A stretch of DNA of 22,644 nucleotides from Clostridia bacterium (GTDB taxonomy: Bacteria; Bacillota; Clostridia; Oscillospirales; Acutalibacteraceae): positions 1 to 22,644 of the forward strand of contig CAAGHB010000031.1 in assembly GCA_900769535.1 (NCBI GenBank). Reading direction: 5' to 3'. The notes beneath the pieces are model-generated. The model had not been told where the DNA came from and searched no databases. It worked only from the letters and a program-made list of their open reading frames with translations. This document shows, piece by piece, positions 1 through 8,720 of the stretch (positions are counted from its first letter, which is position 1; each line of letters opens with the position of its first letter). Made by a program: the position numbers and the translations under genes.

Positions 1-507
1 GGATTTGTCCGTCTTTACGGTTACGGCGGTAATACCATTGGAGGCCTTCGCGGAGATTTAAGTAACGCTATGGCTTGCGGCCCTGACATCATTATCCTTA
101 TGGTTGGGACAAACGACCTCTCAGGTTATGAACTTAACGAAGAGGTCGAAAAGAATTACAGAACACTTATAAAAGAAATCCTTCAGTACAATCCTGACGT
201 ATATCTCTTTCTCGGTAACCCGATTCCTGCAACCGATACAGGAAAGACAGTGGTTATGGAAGATGCACGTAACAAATGGATTCGTAGCTTTATAATGGAG
301 CTTTGCGAAGATAAGGCGTTTAACGGATACAATGTTTCGTTTGTTGATTTCTCTACTGCCGGAATCGATTGGACCGTTGACGACTGGAAGGCCGGCGAAA
401 CCGACCACGTTCATCCGTCAGCTGCCGGAAATGCAAAGATGGCGAAAAACTGGTTCAAGGCCATAAAGCCCACCATCGACGCTATGATTGCAGAGAACGC
501 TGCATAA
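1..507 (+). CDS. SGNH/GDSL-family hydrolase, 5'-truncated by window edge
   Basis: The reading frame is open from base 1, so the true start lies outside the window; 168 residues are visible. Two hallmarks of SGNH hydrolases are present: a block III motif GTND at visible residues 36-39 and a C-terminal DHVH at 135-138, supplying the Asp and His of the Ser-Asp-His triad. The GYGGNT stretch at about residues 7-12 fits the block II oxyanion glycine. The nucleophilic serine (GDS block I) must be upstream and cannot be checked. Family members are esterases, lipases or acetyl-xylan/carbohydrate deacetylases. With no signal peptide or accessory domain in view, the substrate cannot be assigned. The gene ends in its own terminator and looks transcriptionally separate from what follows. 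Confidence 0.85.
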   Translation, partial: GFVRLYGYGGNTIGGLRGDLSNAMACGPDIIILMVGTNDLSGYELNEEVEKNYRTLIKEILQYNPDVYLFLGNPIPATDTGKTVVMEDARNKWIRSFIMELCEDKAFNGYNVSFVDFSTAGIDWTVDDWKAGETDHVHPSAAGNAKMAKNWFKAIKPTIDAMIAENAA

Positions 508-528
508 TCTTTAACGATACATAATTTA

Positions 529-561
529 AAGCCACCGAATTTGTTTCGGTGGCTTATTTTT
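529..561 (+). terminator. Intrinsic terminator of the SGNH hydrolase gene
   Basis: A perfect 9-bp stem (gccaccgaa at 531-539 with ttcggtggc at 545-553, extendable by AA/TT), a 5-base loop and a downstream T-rich tail (tatttttg). It lies about 24 bases after the stop codon at 505-507. Confidence 0.9.
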
Positions 562-603
562 GTCATTGACAGTCAGGTTTTTTTGAGTTAACATAGTTAG
601 TAG

Positions 604-640
604 AAAAAACAAAAAAACAGCCGTAAAAAACGACTGTTTT
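604..640 (-). terminator. Intrinsic terminator of the tRNA-Thr gene
   Basis: Read on the minus strand: AAACAGTCG (639-631), a short T/A loop, CGGCTGTTT (623-615) forming a 9-bp stem with one G-T pair, then a run of Ts continuing to about 604. It starts only a few bases past the CCA end of the tRNA, as expected for a single-tRNA transcript. On the + strand the T run after the stem is weak. Confidence 0.8.
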
Positions 641-643
641 AAA

Positions 644-719
<76 letters not shown>

Positions 720-739
720 AAATATTTGCGACAAGAATT

Positions 740-768
740 ATTATAATCAATCGCAAACAATATGTCAA
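740..768 (-). promoter_or_regulatory. Consensus sigma-A promoter for tRNA-Thr
   Basis: On the minus strand TTGACA (768-763), a 17-base spacer and TATAAT (745-740): both hexamers match the sigma-A/sigma-70 consensus perfectly at ideal spacing. The predicted start is around 733, about 14 bases before the mature tRNA 5' end at 719. A very strong promoter suits a stable RNA gene. The -10 sits in ATTATAAT, which also reads TATAAT on the + strand (742-747). Confidence 0.9.
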
Positions 769-795
769 CAATTATTTTAAAAGGAGTTACAAAAA

Positions 796-1377
796 ATGCT
801 CGATGCTTTTACCGCAGGGGTTGCGCCGGGTGGGCTCATCAGTAGCCAACACGTCAGACAGATGGTTTGCTACCTGCTTTCAAACCTCAAACAACCTATT
901 CCAAAGGATAAAATTTTAGAGGTTTTAATAAACGAAGAGATTGCAAATTATTTTGAGGTAATTCAGGCAATAGGAGACCTTGCCGATAACGGAAGCATTA
1001 TTCGTGTAGAGGGCGATGGCGAGCTTTACACCGTCAGCGAAAAGGGAAAGGAAGCCATAGACGAGCTGTATAAAAATTTGCCGTTCACCATTCGGGAAAA
1101 GGCGATTAAAGCGGGGCTCAAAATGCTTGCAACAATGCGCAGCAAGGCACAGAATAAGGTCGAAATGGAACAAACCGACATCGGCGTTAACGTTACCTGT
1201 TCGATTATTGACGGTGACCATCCGATTTTGACCGTCTCGTTGCTTGTTCCCGATATGGAGCAGGCAAAGCTGGTAAAGGAAACCTTTCACGAAAATACGC
1301 TCAAAATTTACAGCGGCTCAATAGCCCTCCTCACCGGAGATTACAAGTCGGTAAAGGAACAGTTTGAGGCGGAATAA
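796..1377 (+). CDS. DUF4364 family winged-helix protein
   Basis: A 193-residue protein whose overall pattern fits DUF4364, a family I know almost only from Clostridia. The N-terminal third (about residues 20-85) looks like a winged helix: helices around MVCYLLSNL and KDKILEVLI, a recognition-helix-like NYFEVIQAIGDLADNG, then a beta wing ending in YTVSEKGKEAI, a pattern common in PadR/MarR-type regulators. The C-terminal half is alpha/beta with no catalytic motif that I recognise. No transmembrane segment is visible. The start is supported by AGGAG at 782-786, nine bases before the ATG. The gene is monocistronic: divergent from tRNA-Thr and closed by its own terminator. A transcriptional regulator role is inference from the fold; the biological function is unknown to me. 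Confidence 0.8.
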   Translation: MLDAFTAGVAPGGLISSQHVRQMVCYLLSNLKQPIPKDKILEVLINEEIANYFEVIQAIGDLADNGSIIRVEGDGELYTVSEKGKEAIDELYKNLPFTIREKAIKAGLKMLATMRSKAQNKVEMEQTDIGVNVTCSIIDGDHPILTVSLLVPDMEQAKLVKETFHENTLKIYSGSIALLTGDYKSVKEQFEAE

Positions 1378-1397
1378 TCACTAATTTAACAGCGTTG

Positions 1398-1440
1398 AAA
1401 AATACCACACGGACCAAAATTTTCCGTGAGGTATTTTTTT
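1398..1440 (+). terminator. Intrinsic terminator after the DUF4364 gene
   Basis: Stem AAATACC/GGTATTT plus an inner CACGG/CCGTG separated by one A-A mismatch, with a run of seven Ts (1434-1440) at the 3' side. It lies 20 bases after the stop and separates this gene from the next array. Confidence 0.9.
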
Positions 1441-1473
1441 GTCCTAAAATGTATAAAAATATGCGAAATATGT

Positions 1474-1520
1474 TTGAAAATGCGAATGCTTTTTGGTATA
1501 ATAAATTGATTAACTATAAT
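1474..1520 (+). promoter_or_regulatory. Strong promoter for the gph-miaB-...-rluD array
   Basis: TTGAAA at 1474-1479, a 17-base spacer, and TATAAT at 1497-1502 carrying the extended TGn element (TGGTATAAT). A second TATAAT at 1515-1520 could serve a tandem start, but its upstream hexamer is poor. Transcription from the first -10 would begin near 1509, leaving a leader of about 50 bases before the GTG at 1561. Confidence 0.8.
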
Positions 1521-1560
1521 TGCTGATATTTTTGCTTGTTTTAAAAGGAGAATTGCCACA

Positions 1561-2223
1561 GTGAATAAAATTAAAGCGGTGCTTTTCGATATGGACGGCA
1601 CCATTACGAATACCCTCGAAGACCTCGCCGATGCTACCAATTATGCGCTTTCGGCATTCGGTTTTAAAACTCACGAAACCGATGCCTTCCGCTATTTTGT
1701 CGGCGACGGAATCCCGAAGCTTATCGAAAGAGCGCTACCCGAAGAAAAAAGAGAAGCCGAAACAATTTCCATAGTAAAGGATAAATTTTTCGAATATTAC
1801 AACCTTCACAGCATGGATAAAACACGTGCTTACGAAGGTGTACCCGAGGTTGTAAAAGAGGTTATGTCCCTCGGCTACAAAACTGCCGTAGTCACTAACA
1901 AGGACGAACCCGCCGCAAAGGAAATCCTTTCAAAGCTTTATCCCGATTGCTTCGATTACATTTTCGGTGCAAGCGACGACATTCCGAAAAAGCCCGACCC
2001 GACCCTTGCACATATCGCAATGAAAAAGCTCGGCGTCACACCTGACGATTGCGCTTTTGTCGGCGATTCCTGCGTCGATATCCAAACGGCGAAAAACAGC
2101 GGCGCTTACGATATCGGCGTTTCCTGGGGATTCAGACCCCGTACCGAGCTCGAGGAATACGGCGCAACAGCCATCATCGACGAGCCGAACGAGCTTATTG
2201 AGCTTCTTAAAAAATTAGGTTAG
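1561..2223 (+). CDS. gph: HAD hydrolase, phosphoglycolate phosphatase-like
   Basis: A 220-residue haloacid-dehalogenase hydrolase with all four motifs. Motif I is DMDGT with nucleophile D10 and acid/base D12; motif II is the VVTN stretch; motif III is the lysine in IPKKPDP (141-147); motif IV is GDS...D (168-173). The cap inserted after motif I contains RYFVGDGIPKLIERALP, typical of the Gph/PGPase-like subfamily with a helical C1 cap. Likely substrates are small phosphate esters such as 2-phosphoglycolate; pyrophosphatase (PpaX-like) activity is an alternative. The start is GTG, preceded by AAAAGGAG at 1543-1550. It is the first gene after the array promoter, and its stop overlaps the ribosome binding site of miaB. 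Confidence 0.85.
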   Translation: MNKIKAVLFDMDGTITNTLEDLADATNYALSAFGFKTHETDAFRYFVGDGIPKLIERALPEEKREAETISIVKDKFFEYYNLHSMDKTRAYEGVPEVVKEVMSLGYKTAVVTNKDEPAAKEILSKLYPDCFDYIFGASDDIPKKPDPTLAHIAMKKLGVTPDDCAFVGDSCVDIQTAKNSGAYDIGVSWGFRPRTELEEYGATAIIDEPNELIELLKKLG

Positions 2224-2235
2224 GAGAATTTAACC

Positions 2236-3648
2236 TTGTCAGAAAATAAAACCCTTTCACCGACCGAGCTTTCGCGTCAAAGGGACTTTACGCAAAAGGC
2301 GGCCGAGCTTGTTACCGCTCGGTATAATAAAAAGCCACTTGCCTACGTTCACACCTACGGCTGTCAGCAGAATGTCAGCGATTCAGAGCGAATGAAGGGA
2401 ATGCTTCGGGATATGGGCTTCGACTTTACCGAAAACGTCGACGAGTCCGACCTCGTCCTATTTAACACCTGCGCCGTAAGGGAGCACGCCGAAAACCGCG
2501 TGTTCGGAAACGTAGGAGCCCTCAAAAAGCATAAGAGAAGTCACGGCTGTATCATAATTCTTTGCGGCTGTATGACCGAGCAAAAGCAGGTCGCCGAAAA
2601 GATAAAAAACAGCTATCCATTTGTCGATATTCTATTTGGAACAAAGCTTATTCACCGCCTTCCCGAATTCATTTTTCATAAATTATCGACCGAACGTCGA
2701 GTATTCGAAATCGGCGGAGAGGATATAATTGCCGAGGGACTTCCCGTTCGTCGCGACGGCAGTTTCAAGGGGTGGCTGCCGATAATGTACGGTTGCAACA
2801 ATTTCTGCACATACTGTATAGTGCCACACGTCAGAGGTCGGGAACGTTCGCGTTCACCCGAGGCGATAATCGACGAAGCCCGTCAAATGATTGCCGCAGG
2901 GTTCAAGGATATAACCCTCCTCGGCCAGAACGTCAATTCCTACGGAAAAGGGGAGGCGCACGGAGTCAATTTCGCAAAACTGCTTCGTATGATAAACGAC
3001 CTCGACGGCGATTTTCAGATTCGGTTTATGACCTCGCATCCAAAGGATTGCACGCTGGAACTACTCGATGCAATGCGTGACTGTAAAAAGGTTTGCCGTC
3101 ATCTGCACCTGCCGTTCCAGTCGGGAAATGACCGAGTGCTTGATGCTATGAACCGCCACTACGACCGCGAAAAATATCTTTCACTGATAAAGGCGGCACG
3201 CGAAAGAATGCCTGACATTTCGCTCACAAGCGACGTAATCGTCGGCTTCCCGGGCGAAACCTACGACGAATTTTGCGACACACTTTCACTTATAAAAGAG
3301 GTGAAATTCACATCTCTTTTCACATTTATCTACTCCGCCCGAAAGGGAACACCTGCCGCCGAAATGCCCGACCCGTACACCCATGAGGAAAAGGCAAAAT
3401 GGATGGGTGAGCTCCTTTCAGCGCAGGAGGAGATTGCCGCCGAGCGAAATGCCGAGCTCGTCGGAAAAACGGTACGTGTCCTTTGCGAAGAATTTCACGA
3501 CGATGGCAAAATATTTGCACGAACGGGCGGAAACGTCGGCATCAGCTTTGACGGAAACGCCGATATGCTGGGTCATTTTGCTACCGTCGAGGTAACGAGG
3601 GCGCTAAACTGGATTTTAGAAGGAAAAATTATAAATTTGGAGGATTAA
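2236..3648 (+). CDS. miaB: tRNA (N6-isopentenyladenosine37-C2) methylthiotransferase MiaB
   Basis: A 470-residue radical-SAM enzyme that adds a methylthio group to i6A37 of tRNAs reading UNN codons, acting after MiaA, which is also encoded in this window. The UPF0004 domain contributes C43 (YGCQQN), C79 (NTCAVRE) and C112 (CGCMTE), ligands of the auxiliary 4Fe-4S cluster. The radical-SAM motif CX3CX2C is C187, C191, C194, followed by VPHVRGRERSR. The last ~65 residues fit a TRAM RNA-binding domain. Length and motif order match MiaB rather than MtaB or RimO. The start is TTG: AGGAG at 2222-2226 overlaps the gph stop and sits nine bases upstream, and no ATG fits as well. The next gene is a YmcA-like gene, the same order as ymcB(miaB)-ymcA in Bacillus subtilis. 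Confidence 0.97.
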   Translation: MSENKTLSPTELSRQRDFTQKAAELVTARYNKKPLAYVHTYGCQQNVSDSERMKGMLRDMGFDFTENVDESDLVLFNTCAVREHAENRVFGNVGALKKHKRSHGCIIILCGCMTEQKQVAEKIKNSYPFVDILFGTKLIHRLPEFIFHKLSTERRVFEIGGEDIIAEGLPVRRDGSFKGWLPIMYGCNNFCTYCIVPHVRGRERSRSPEAIIDEARQMIAAGFKDITLLGQNVNSYGKGEAHGVNFAKLLRMINDLDGDFQIRFMTSHPKDCTLELLDAMRDCKKVCRHLHLPFQSGNDRVLDAMNRHYDREKYLSLIKAARERMPDISLTSDVIVGFPGETYDEFCDTLSLIKEVKFTSLFTFIYSARKGTPAAEMPDPYTHEEKAKWMGELLSAQEEIAAERNAELVGKTVRVLCEEFHDDGKIFARTGGNVGISFDGNADMLGHFATVEVTRALNWILEGKIINLED

Positions 3649-3653
3649 AAACA

Positions 3654-4064
3654 ATGGAAAACATCATCAAATCAGTAAGAGAACTTGGAAAGGCCATTCA
3701 GGCCGACGAAACCTTTAAGGAGTATATAAAGGCAAAGCTGGATGCCGACAACGACGCTACCTTACAGGGTGCTATCGGTGAATTCAATCTTATCAAAATG
3801 CAGCTTGCCGAAGAAGGTCAGAAGGAAGAAAAGGATGAGGCGAAAATCAGCGAACTTAACGTAAAGCTTCGCAAGTCATACGCTGACATCATCGCTAACG
3901 AAAAAATGCAGAAATTTAACGCCGCAAATCAGCTTTACAGCGGCATGGTAAATAAGGTTTACGCTATTCTCGAGCTTTGCTGTAACGGCGAGGACCCCGA
4001 TACCTGCGAACCTGAGGAGCATAGCTGTTCGGGAAGCTGTTCTACCTGCGGCGGATGCCACTAA
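3654..4064 (+). CDS. YlbF/YmcA (RicA/RicF-like) family protein with Cys-rich tail
   Basis: A 136-residue helical protein of the YlbF/YmcA family, starting five bases after miaB. Residues 1-105 are mostly predicted alpha helix with many Lys/Glu, like the helical hairpin of that family. The last 28 residues hold seven cysteines (109, 110, 118, 125, 129, 132, 135), including a CSGSCSTCGGC cluster. In Bacillus subtilis RicA (YmcA), RicF (YlbF) and RicT (YaaT) form a complex that binds 4Fe-4S clusters and promotes RNase Y-dependent mRNA processing. The position directly after miaB and before mutSL (where cotE intervenes in Bacillus) argues for the RicA/YmcA position. Which Ric protein it equals functionally is uncertain. 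The ATG is preceded by GGAGG at about 3638-3642, inside the end of miaB. Confidence 0.8.
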   Translation: MENIIKSVRELGKAIQADETFKEYIKAKLDADNDATLQGAIGEFNLIKMQLAEEGQKEEKDEAKISELNVKLRKSYADIIANEKMQKFNAANQLYSGMVNKVYAILELCCNGEDPDTCEPEEHSCSGSCSTCGGCH

Positions 4065-4106
4065 TTTTTAACAAATCAAACTAAAAAAAGTTCAGGGTGT
4101 GAAAAA

Positions 4107-6713
4107 ATGGCGAAATTATCCCCAATGATGCAGCAGTATCTCGATATTAAAAAAGAATATAACGACTGCATTATCTTTTTCCGTCTCGGCGATTTTTACG
4201 AGATGTTTTTTGACGATGCAAAGATCGCATCAAAGGAATTGGAACTTGCTCTTACGGGCCGCGATTGCGGACTCGAGGAACGAGCTCCTATGTGCGGCGT
4301 ACCGTACCATTCCTGCGATGCGTATATTGCCCGAATGGTCGAAAAGGGATATAAAATTGCCATTTGCGAACAGATGGAGGACCCCGCCAGTGTAAAAGGA
4401 CTCGTAAAGCGCGGCGTCACCCGAATTATCACACCCGGAACTGTTATTGAGGACAGCATGCTCGATGAGGCAAAGAACAGCTTTCTTTCCTGTCTCGTCG
4501 TAAAGGGCGATTCGGCAGGACTTTGCTTTGTCGATTCGTCAACAGGTCAGCTCGACCTTACCGAAATGACCGATTCCGAGAATTTGTTAGCCGAGCGAAT
4601 CAACAGTCAGCTCGGAAGGTATCTGCCTCGCGAAATCATTCTCTGCGGTAACGTGCCGCAGTCGGTTTGCGACTATATCGAGCATCGAATCGGTTGCCGA
4701 AGCGAAAAGGTTGACGAGGGCTATGCCGACCCTGTTAACGCAAAGGAACGAACCGAAACTCATTTTAATATGTCAGTTTCGGCCCTCGGCATACCGGGAG
4801 ACGCCGCTTTAATGGCTATCGGAGCCACCCTCGAATATCTATATCTAACGCAAAAAAGCGGACTCGAAGGAATCAACGAAATAAACGTTTATTCCGATGA
4901 CCAGTATATGAAGCTCGACATTTCGACCCGCGCGAATTTAGAGCTTATCGAAACAATGCGAGGACACGAGCATAGGGGCTCACTCCTCTGGGTACTGGAT
5001 AAGACCGAAACAGCAATGGGAAAGCGTCTCATCCGTAGCTGGATTGAGCAACCGCTTATTAACTTGGCTCAAATTACCTCGCGTCAGAATGGTGTAGCCG
5101 AGCTTTATTCCGATTCGGTACTGCGAGGCGAACTTGCAGTTGCTATGGACGGAATTTACGACATTCGCCGCCTTATGACCAGAGTGCTTCACGGCACGGC
5201 AAATCCGCGCGAAATTCGTTCTCTCGCATACACAATCAGCCGTCTGCCGCAGATAAAGGAGCTTATCTCCCCCTGCAAGAGTCGAATTATCCGCGAAATA
5301 AACAGCGACATCAGCGAGCATAAGGACATTCTCGACCTTGTAAATAGAGCCATCGTTGACGAGCCGCCCATCACCTTAAAGGATGGCGACGTCATCCGCG
5401 AGGGCTACAACGAGGAGGTCGATTCACTCCGCCTTATCCGAAAGGACGGACACGGCTTTATCGCCAAAATTGAGGCGGAGGAAAGAGAGCGCACGGGAAT
5501 TAAAAATCTGCGCATTAAATATAACAAGGTCTTCGGCTATTACATAGAGGTCACCAATAGCTACAAGGAGCTTGTCCCTCCCGAATATATCCGAAAGCAA
5601 ACTACCGTCAATTCCGAAAGATATATTACCGAATCACTCAAAGTTCAGGAAAGCCGAGTCCTCGGCGCTCAGGAGCGACTTGTTCGCCTCGAAGGTGAGC
5701 TTTTCGACGAGGTAAAGGCAACGGTAGCAAAGGACTTAGAGGCGCTTCAGCGCACAGCTGATGCAATCGGACGCCTTGATGCCCTCTACTCACTCGCAAA
5801 GGTAGCGGCAAATAACAATTATGTTTGCCCGACAATAAATACAAACGGCGTTATAAATATCCGAGAGGGACGTCATCCCGTAGTCGAAGCGATAAACAAG
5901 TCGCCCTTCGTGCCGAATGACACCCTGCTCGACAATGGAAATAATCTCTGCGCCGTTATCACAGGGCCCAATATGGCGGGAAAATCAACCTATATGCGTC
6001 AGGTTGCCGTCATCACCCTCATGGCGCAAATCGGCTCATTCGTCCCTGCCGAAAGTGCGGACATCTCCATTTGTGATGCCATTTTCACCCGTGTAGGCGC
6101 GTCCGACGACCTTTCGAGCGGCCAGTCAACCTTTATGGTCGAAATGAGCGAGGTTGCGCACATACTGCGAAACGCTACGAAGGACAGTCTCATCGTCTTT
6201 GACGAAATCGGACGAGGCACCTCGACCTTTGACGGAATGGCGATAGCCCAGGCGGTGCTCGAATTTGTATGCGACCGCAAGCGAATCGGGGCAAAGACGC
6301 TCTTTGCCACCCATTATCACGAACTGACCCAAATGGAAAATACCATCAGCGGCGTTATCAATTACAACACGTCGGTAAAGAAACGCGGCGATGACATCAC
6401 ATTCTTACGAAAAATCATTCGAGGAGCAGCCGACGGCAGCTACGGCATCGAGGTATCAAAGCTCGCAGGTCTGCCCGATTCGGTTATAAAAAATGCAAAG
6501 AAAATACTCACCGAGCTCGAACAGGGCGACGGAAATCCGCGCGAAATTCGCTATGTTAATCGGCCCGCGGATATTGACGACCAGCTTGGATTTGATTTGC
6601 ACGAATCGGACGAGCTGATTGGCGAAATGAAGATGCTCGACGTCAACGTCCTCACTCCGATTGAAGCAATGCAAAAGCTCTACGAGCTTGTAAACAAGGC
6701 AAAAAATATCTAA
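4107..6713 (+). CDS. mutS: DNA mismatch repair protein MutS
   Basis: An 868-residue MutS1-type mismatch sensor that recognises mispaired bases and recruits MutL. The mismatch-reading Phe-X-Glu is F30-Y31-E32 within GDFYEMF, which marks a true repair MutS rather than MutS2. The ATPase has a Walker A GPNMAGKST (from residue 620), a Walker B with D699-E700 followed by IGRGTSTFDG, and ATHYHEL (about 734-740). The length is typical. Near the C terminus, QLGFDL loosely resembles a beta-clamp binding peptide, but the match is weak. The start follows a modest AGGG ribosome binding site. mutL follows 21 bases later, so the two are almost certainly co-transcribed. Confidence 0.98.
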   Translation: MAKLSPMMQQYLDIKKEYNDCIIFFRLGDFYEMFFDDAKIASKELELALTGRDCGLEERAPMCGVPYHSCDAYIARMVEKGYKIAICEQMEDPASVKGLVKRGVTRIITPGTVIEDSMLDEAKNSFLSCLVVKGDSAGLCFVDSSTGQLDLTEMTDSENLLAERINSQLGRYLPREIILCGNVPQSVCDYIEHRIGCRSEKVDEGYADPVNAKERTETHFNMSVSALGIPGDAALMAIGATLEYLYLTQKSGLEGINEINVYSDDQYMKLDISTRANLELIETMRGHEHRGSLLWVLDKTETAMGKRLIRSWIEQPLINLAQITSRQNGVAELYSDSVLRGELAVAMDGIYDIRRLMTRVLHGTANPREIRSLAYTISRLPQIKELISPCKSRIIREINSDISEHKDILDLVNRAIVDEPPITLKDGDVIREGYNEEVDSLRLIRKDGHGFIAKIEAEERERTGIKNLRIKYNKVFGYYIEVTNSYKELVPPEYIRKQTTVNSERYITESLKVQESRVLGAQERLVRLEGELFDEVKATVAKDLEALQRTADAIGRLDALYSLAKVAANNNYVCPTINTNGVINIREGRHPVVEAINKSPFVPNDTLLDNGNNLCAVITGPNMAGKSTYMRQVAVITLMAQIGSFVPAESADISICDAIFTRVGASDDLSSGQSTFMVEMSEVAHILRNATKDSLIVFDEIGRGTSTFDGMAIAQAVLEFVCDRKRIGAKTLFATHYHELTQMENTISGVINYNTSVKKRGDDITFLRKIIRGAADGSYGIEVSKLAGLPDSVIKNAKKILTELEQGDGNPREIRYVNRPADIDDQLGFDLHESDELIGEMKMLDVNVLTPIEAMQKLYELVNKAKNI

Positions 6714-6734
6714 CTTAAAGGGAGGTTATGCTAT

Positions 6735-8720
6735 ATGGCACAAATTAAGGTGCTCGACCGTCAGGTTGCCGAGCTGATAGCCGCAGGTGAGGTTGTAGAA
6801 CGACCTGCTTCGGTAATAAAGGAGCTTGTCGAAAACTCGATTGATGCCGGCGCAACTCAAATCACTGTCGAAATTCAAAACGGCGGCATAACCTTTATGC
6901 GCGTGACCGACAACGGCTCGGGAATTGCACGCGAGGATATAAAAACGGCATTTTTACGCCATGCAACAAGCAAGGTGGACAAGGTCGACGATTTAGACAG
7001 CATAGCGACCCTCGGCTTCCGCGGCGAAGCTCTCGCATCGGTTGCCGCAGTTGCAAGGGTTGAACTGCTCACTTGTAAAAAGGGCGAAACCGGCTCGAAA
7101 TATGCCATCAGCGGTGGGGAAGAGGAGTTTTTCGAGGATGCCGGCTGTCCTGTCGGTACGACGATAATCGTCAGGGATTTGTTCTTCAACACTCCTGCGC
7201 GAATGAAATTTCTTAAAAAGGACGTCAGCGAATCCAATGCAGTAGCAGGTGTAATTGATAAAATTGCCCTTTCGCACCCCGAAATTTCATTCCGATTTAT
7301 CCGCGACGGAAAGAACACACTTACCACACCCGGCGACAACGATCTGAAAGCCGCCGTCTACGCCGTTTTTGGCCGCGAATTTGCCAATTCGCTTATAAAG
7401 GTCGATTACACCTTTAATAATATGTCGGTCAGCGGCTTTGTCAGCTCTCCGCTTTCTGCGAGAGCAAATCGAAATATGCAGCATTTTTACATCAACGGCC
7501 GCTATATAAAGTCAAAGAATTTGATGGCGGCTCTTGAACAGGCGTGTAAAAATTCGGTCATGGTCGGAAAGTTTCCGTCCTGCGTGCTCAATTTGTCCAT
7601 TCCGTACAATTTGGTTGACATAAATGTAAGCCCATCAAAGACAGAAGCCCGTTTTGCCGACGAAAGAGCCGTATTTAACATCGTATATTACGCGGTGAAA
7701 TCCGCTTTAACAGAAGGGGATAATCGCCCTGAAATAAAAACCCAACGTATAATTCCAAACGCTGTTCAAGGGGAACAAATCAGTTTACATAAAACTGAAA
7801 CCACCATAAAGCAGAACAGTATAATTGATAATCCTTTAAATAATTTTGAACCCGAAAAAACGGGCCAGCTGCCCTCATATTCATCGGTATATACTAACGA
7901 TACCGAACCTGTTGCAGAAGCTATCAACGTTGCCACGAAATCGTCGGACTTGAATGCAGAGCCGTTTGTGATGAGAAGCGAGCCGGTGGTAAAATACAGC
8001 ACCTCACTCGGAAAGAAAAATATCGACGTTTTCTGCGATGAAGATAAAATAACGGATAGCTCGATTAAATTCGAACAATCATCCGAAACGGTCATCGAGC
8101 CGACCAAACCGCAGATTTCGGCTACCGAAGCAGTAACCGCCGATAACGCCGACCTGCCCGAAATTCGCATAATCGGCGAGGTGTTTACCACCTATATCTT
8201 GGCTGAATACGGCGATTCGGTCGTGTTTATTGACAAGCATGCGGCTCACGAACGAATCCTTTTTGAAAAAATTAAGCAGAGCGAACACGATAGTCAAATG
8301 CTGCTCGAACCTATAACCGTCCCTCTGGCAAAGGAGGAATATGCCGCCATTCTCGATAATCTTGACCTGATTATTCGCACGGGATTTGACATCGAGGATT
8401 TTGGCGCATCGTCGGTAATCGTTCGTGCGGTGCCCACCGTTTTGGTCGGCGAGGATATAAAAAATCTTGTTTACGAAATGGCAGGCGGCTTCACCGATAA
8501 TAAAAATTCGGTCGAAATCGAAAAGCTCGACTGGCTTTATCACAATATTGCCTGCCGTGCCGCGATAAAGGCGGGTTCACGCTCAAATCCTGCCGAAATG
8601 GCTGCACTTGCCGAGCGAATTATTCGCCACGATGATATAAAATACTGTCCTCACGGACGACCGGTTGCCTTCATACTCACTAAAAAGGAGCTTGAAAAAC
8701 AGTTTGGACGCCTTCAATAA
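6735..8720 (+). CDS. mutL: DNA mismatch repair protein MutL, endonuclease-type
   Basis: A 661-residue GHKL ATPase that couples MutS to strand incision. The N-terminal ATPase shows motif I ELVENSIDAGA (E33/N34), motif II DNGSGI (59-64) and motif III GFRGEAL (94-100). A variable, poorly conserved linker covers roughly residues 335-470. The C-terminal dimerisation domain has the metal-dependent nicking site DKHAAHERILFE (500-511), which fits D-x-H-A-x2-E-x4-E, and the zinc-site motifs ACR (C607) and CPHGRP (638-643). This is therefore a nicking MutL, as expected in bacteria without MutH. GGGAGG at 6720-6725 sits nine bases before the ATG. The C-terminal coding region overlaps the start of miaA. 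Confidence 0.98.
   Translation: MAQIKVLDRQVAELIAAGEVVERPASVIKELVENSIDAGATQITVEIQNGGITFMRVTDNGSGIAREDIKTAFLRHATSKVDKVDDLDSIATLGFRGEALASVAAVARVELLTCKKGETGSKYAISGGEEEFFEDAGCPVGTTIIVRDLFFNTPARMKFLKKDVSESNAVAGVIDKIALSHPEISFRFIRDGKNTLTTPGDNDLKAAVYAVFGREFANSLIKVDYTFNNMSVSGFVSSPLSARANRNMQHFYINGRYIKSKNLMAALEQACKNSVMVGKFPSCVLNLSIPYNLVDINVSPSKTEARFADERAVFNIVYYAVKSALTEGDNRPEIKTQRIIPNAVQGEQISLHKTETTIKQNSIIDNPLNNFEPEKTGQLPSYSSVYTNDTEPVAEAINVATKSSDLNAEPFVMRSEPVVKYSTSLGKKNIDVFCDEDKITDSSIKFEQSSETVIEPTKPQISATEAVTADNADLPEIRIIGEVFTTYILAEYGDSVVFIDKHAAHERILFEKIKQSEHDSQMLLEPITVPLAKEEYAAILDNLDLIIRTGFDIEDFGASSVIVRAVPTVLVGEDIKNLVYEMAGGFTDNKNSVEIEKLDWLYHNIACRAAIKAGSRSNPAEMAALAERIIRHDDIKYCPHGRPVAFILTKKELEKQFGRLQ

Noticed and set aside
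566..594. A + strand promoter-like pair TTGACA-17-TAACAT just after the SGNH terminator.
   Set aside because: The -10 matches only 4 of 6 bases, and the transcript would at once meet the hairpin at 615-639 and run antisense through tRNA-Thr; nothing else supports it.
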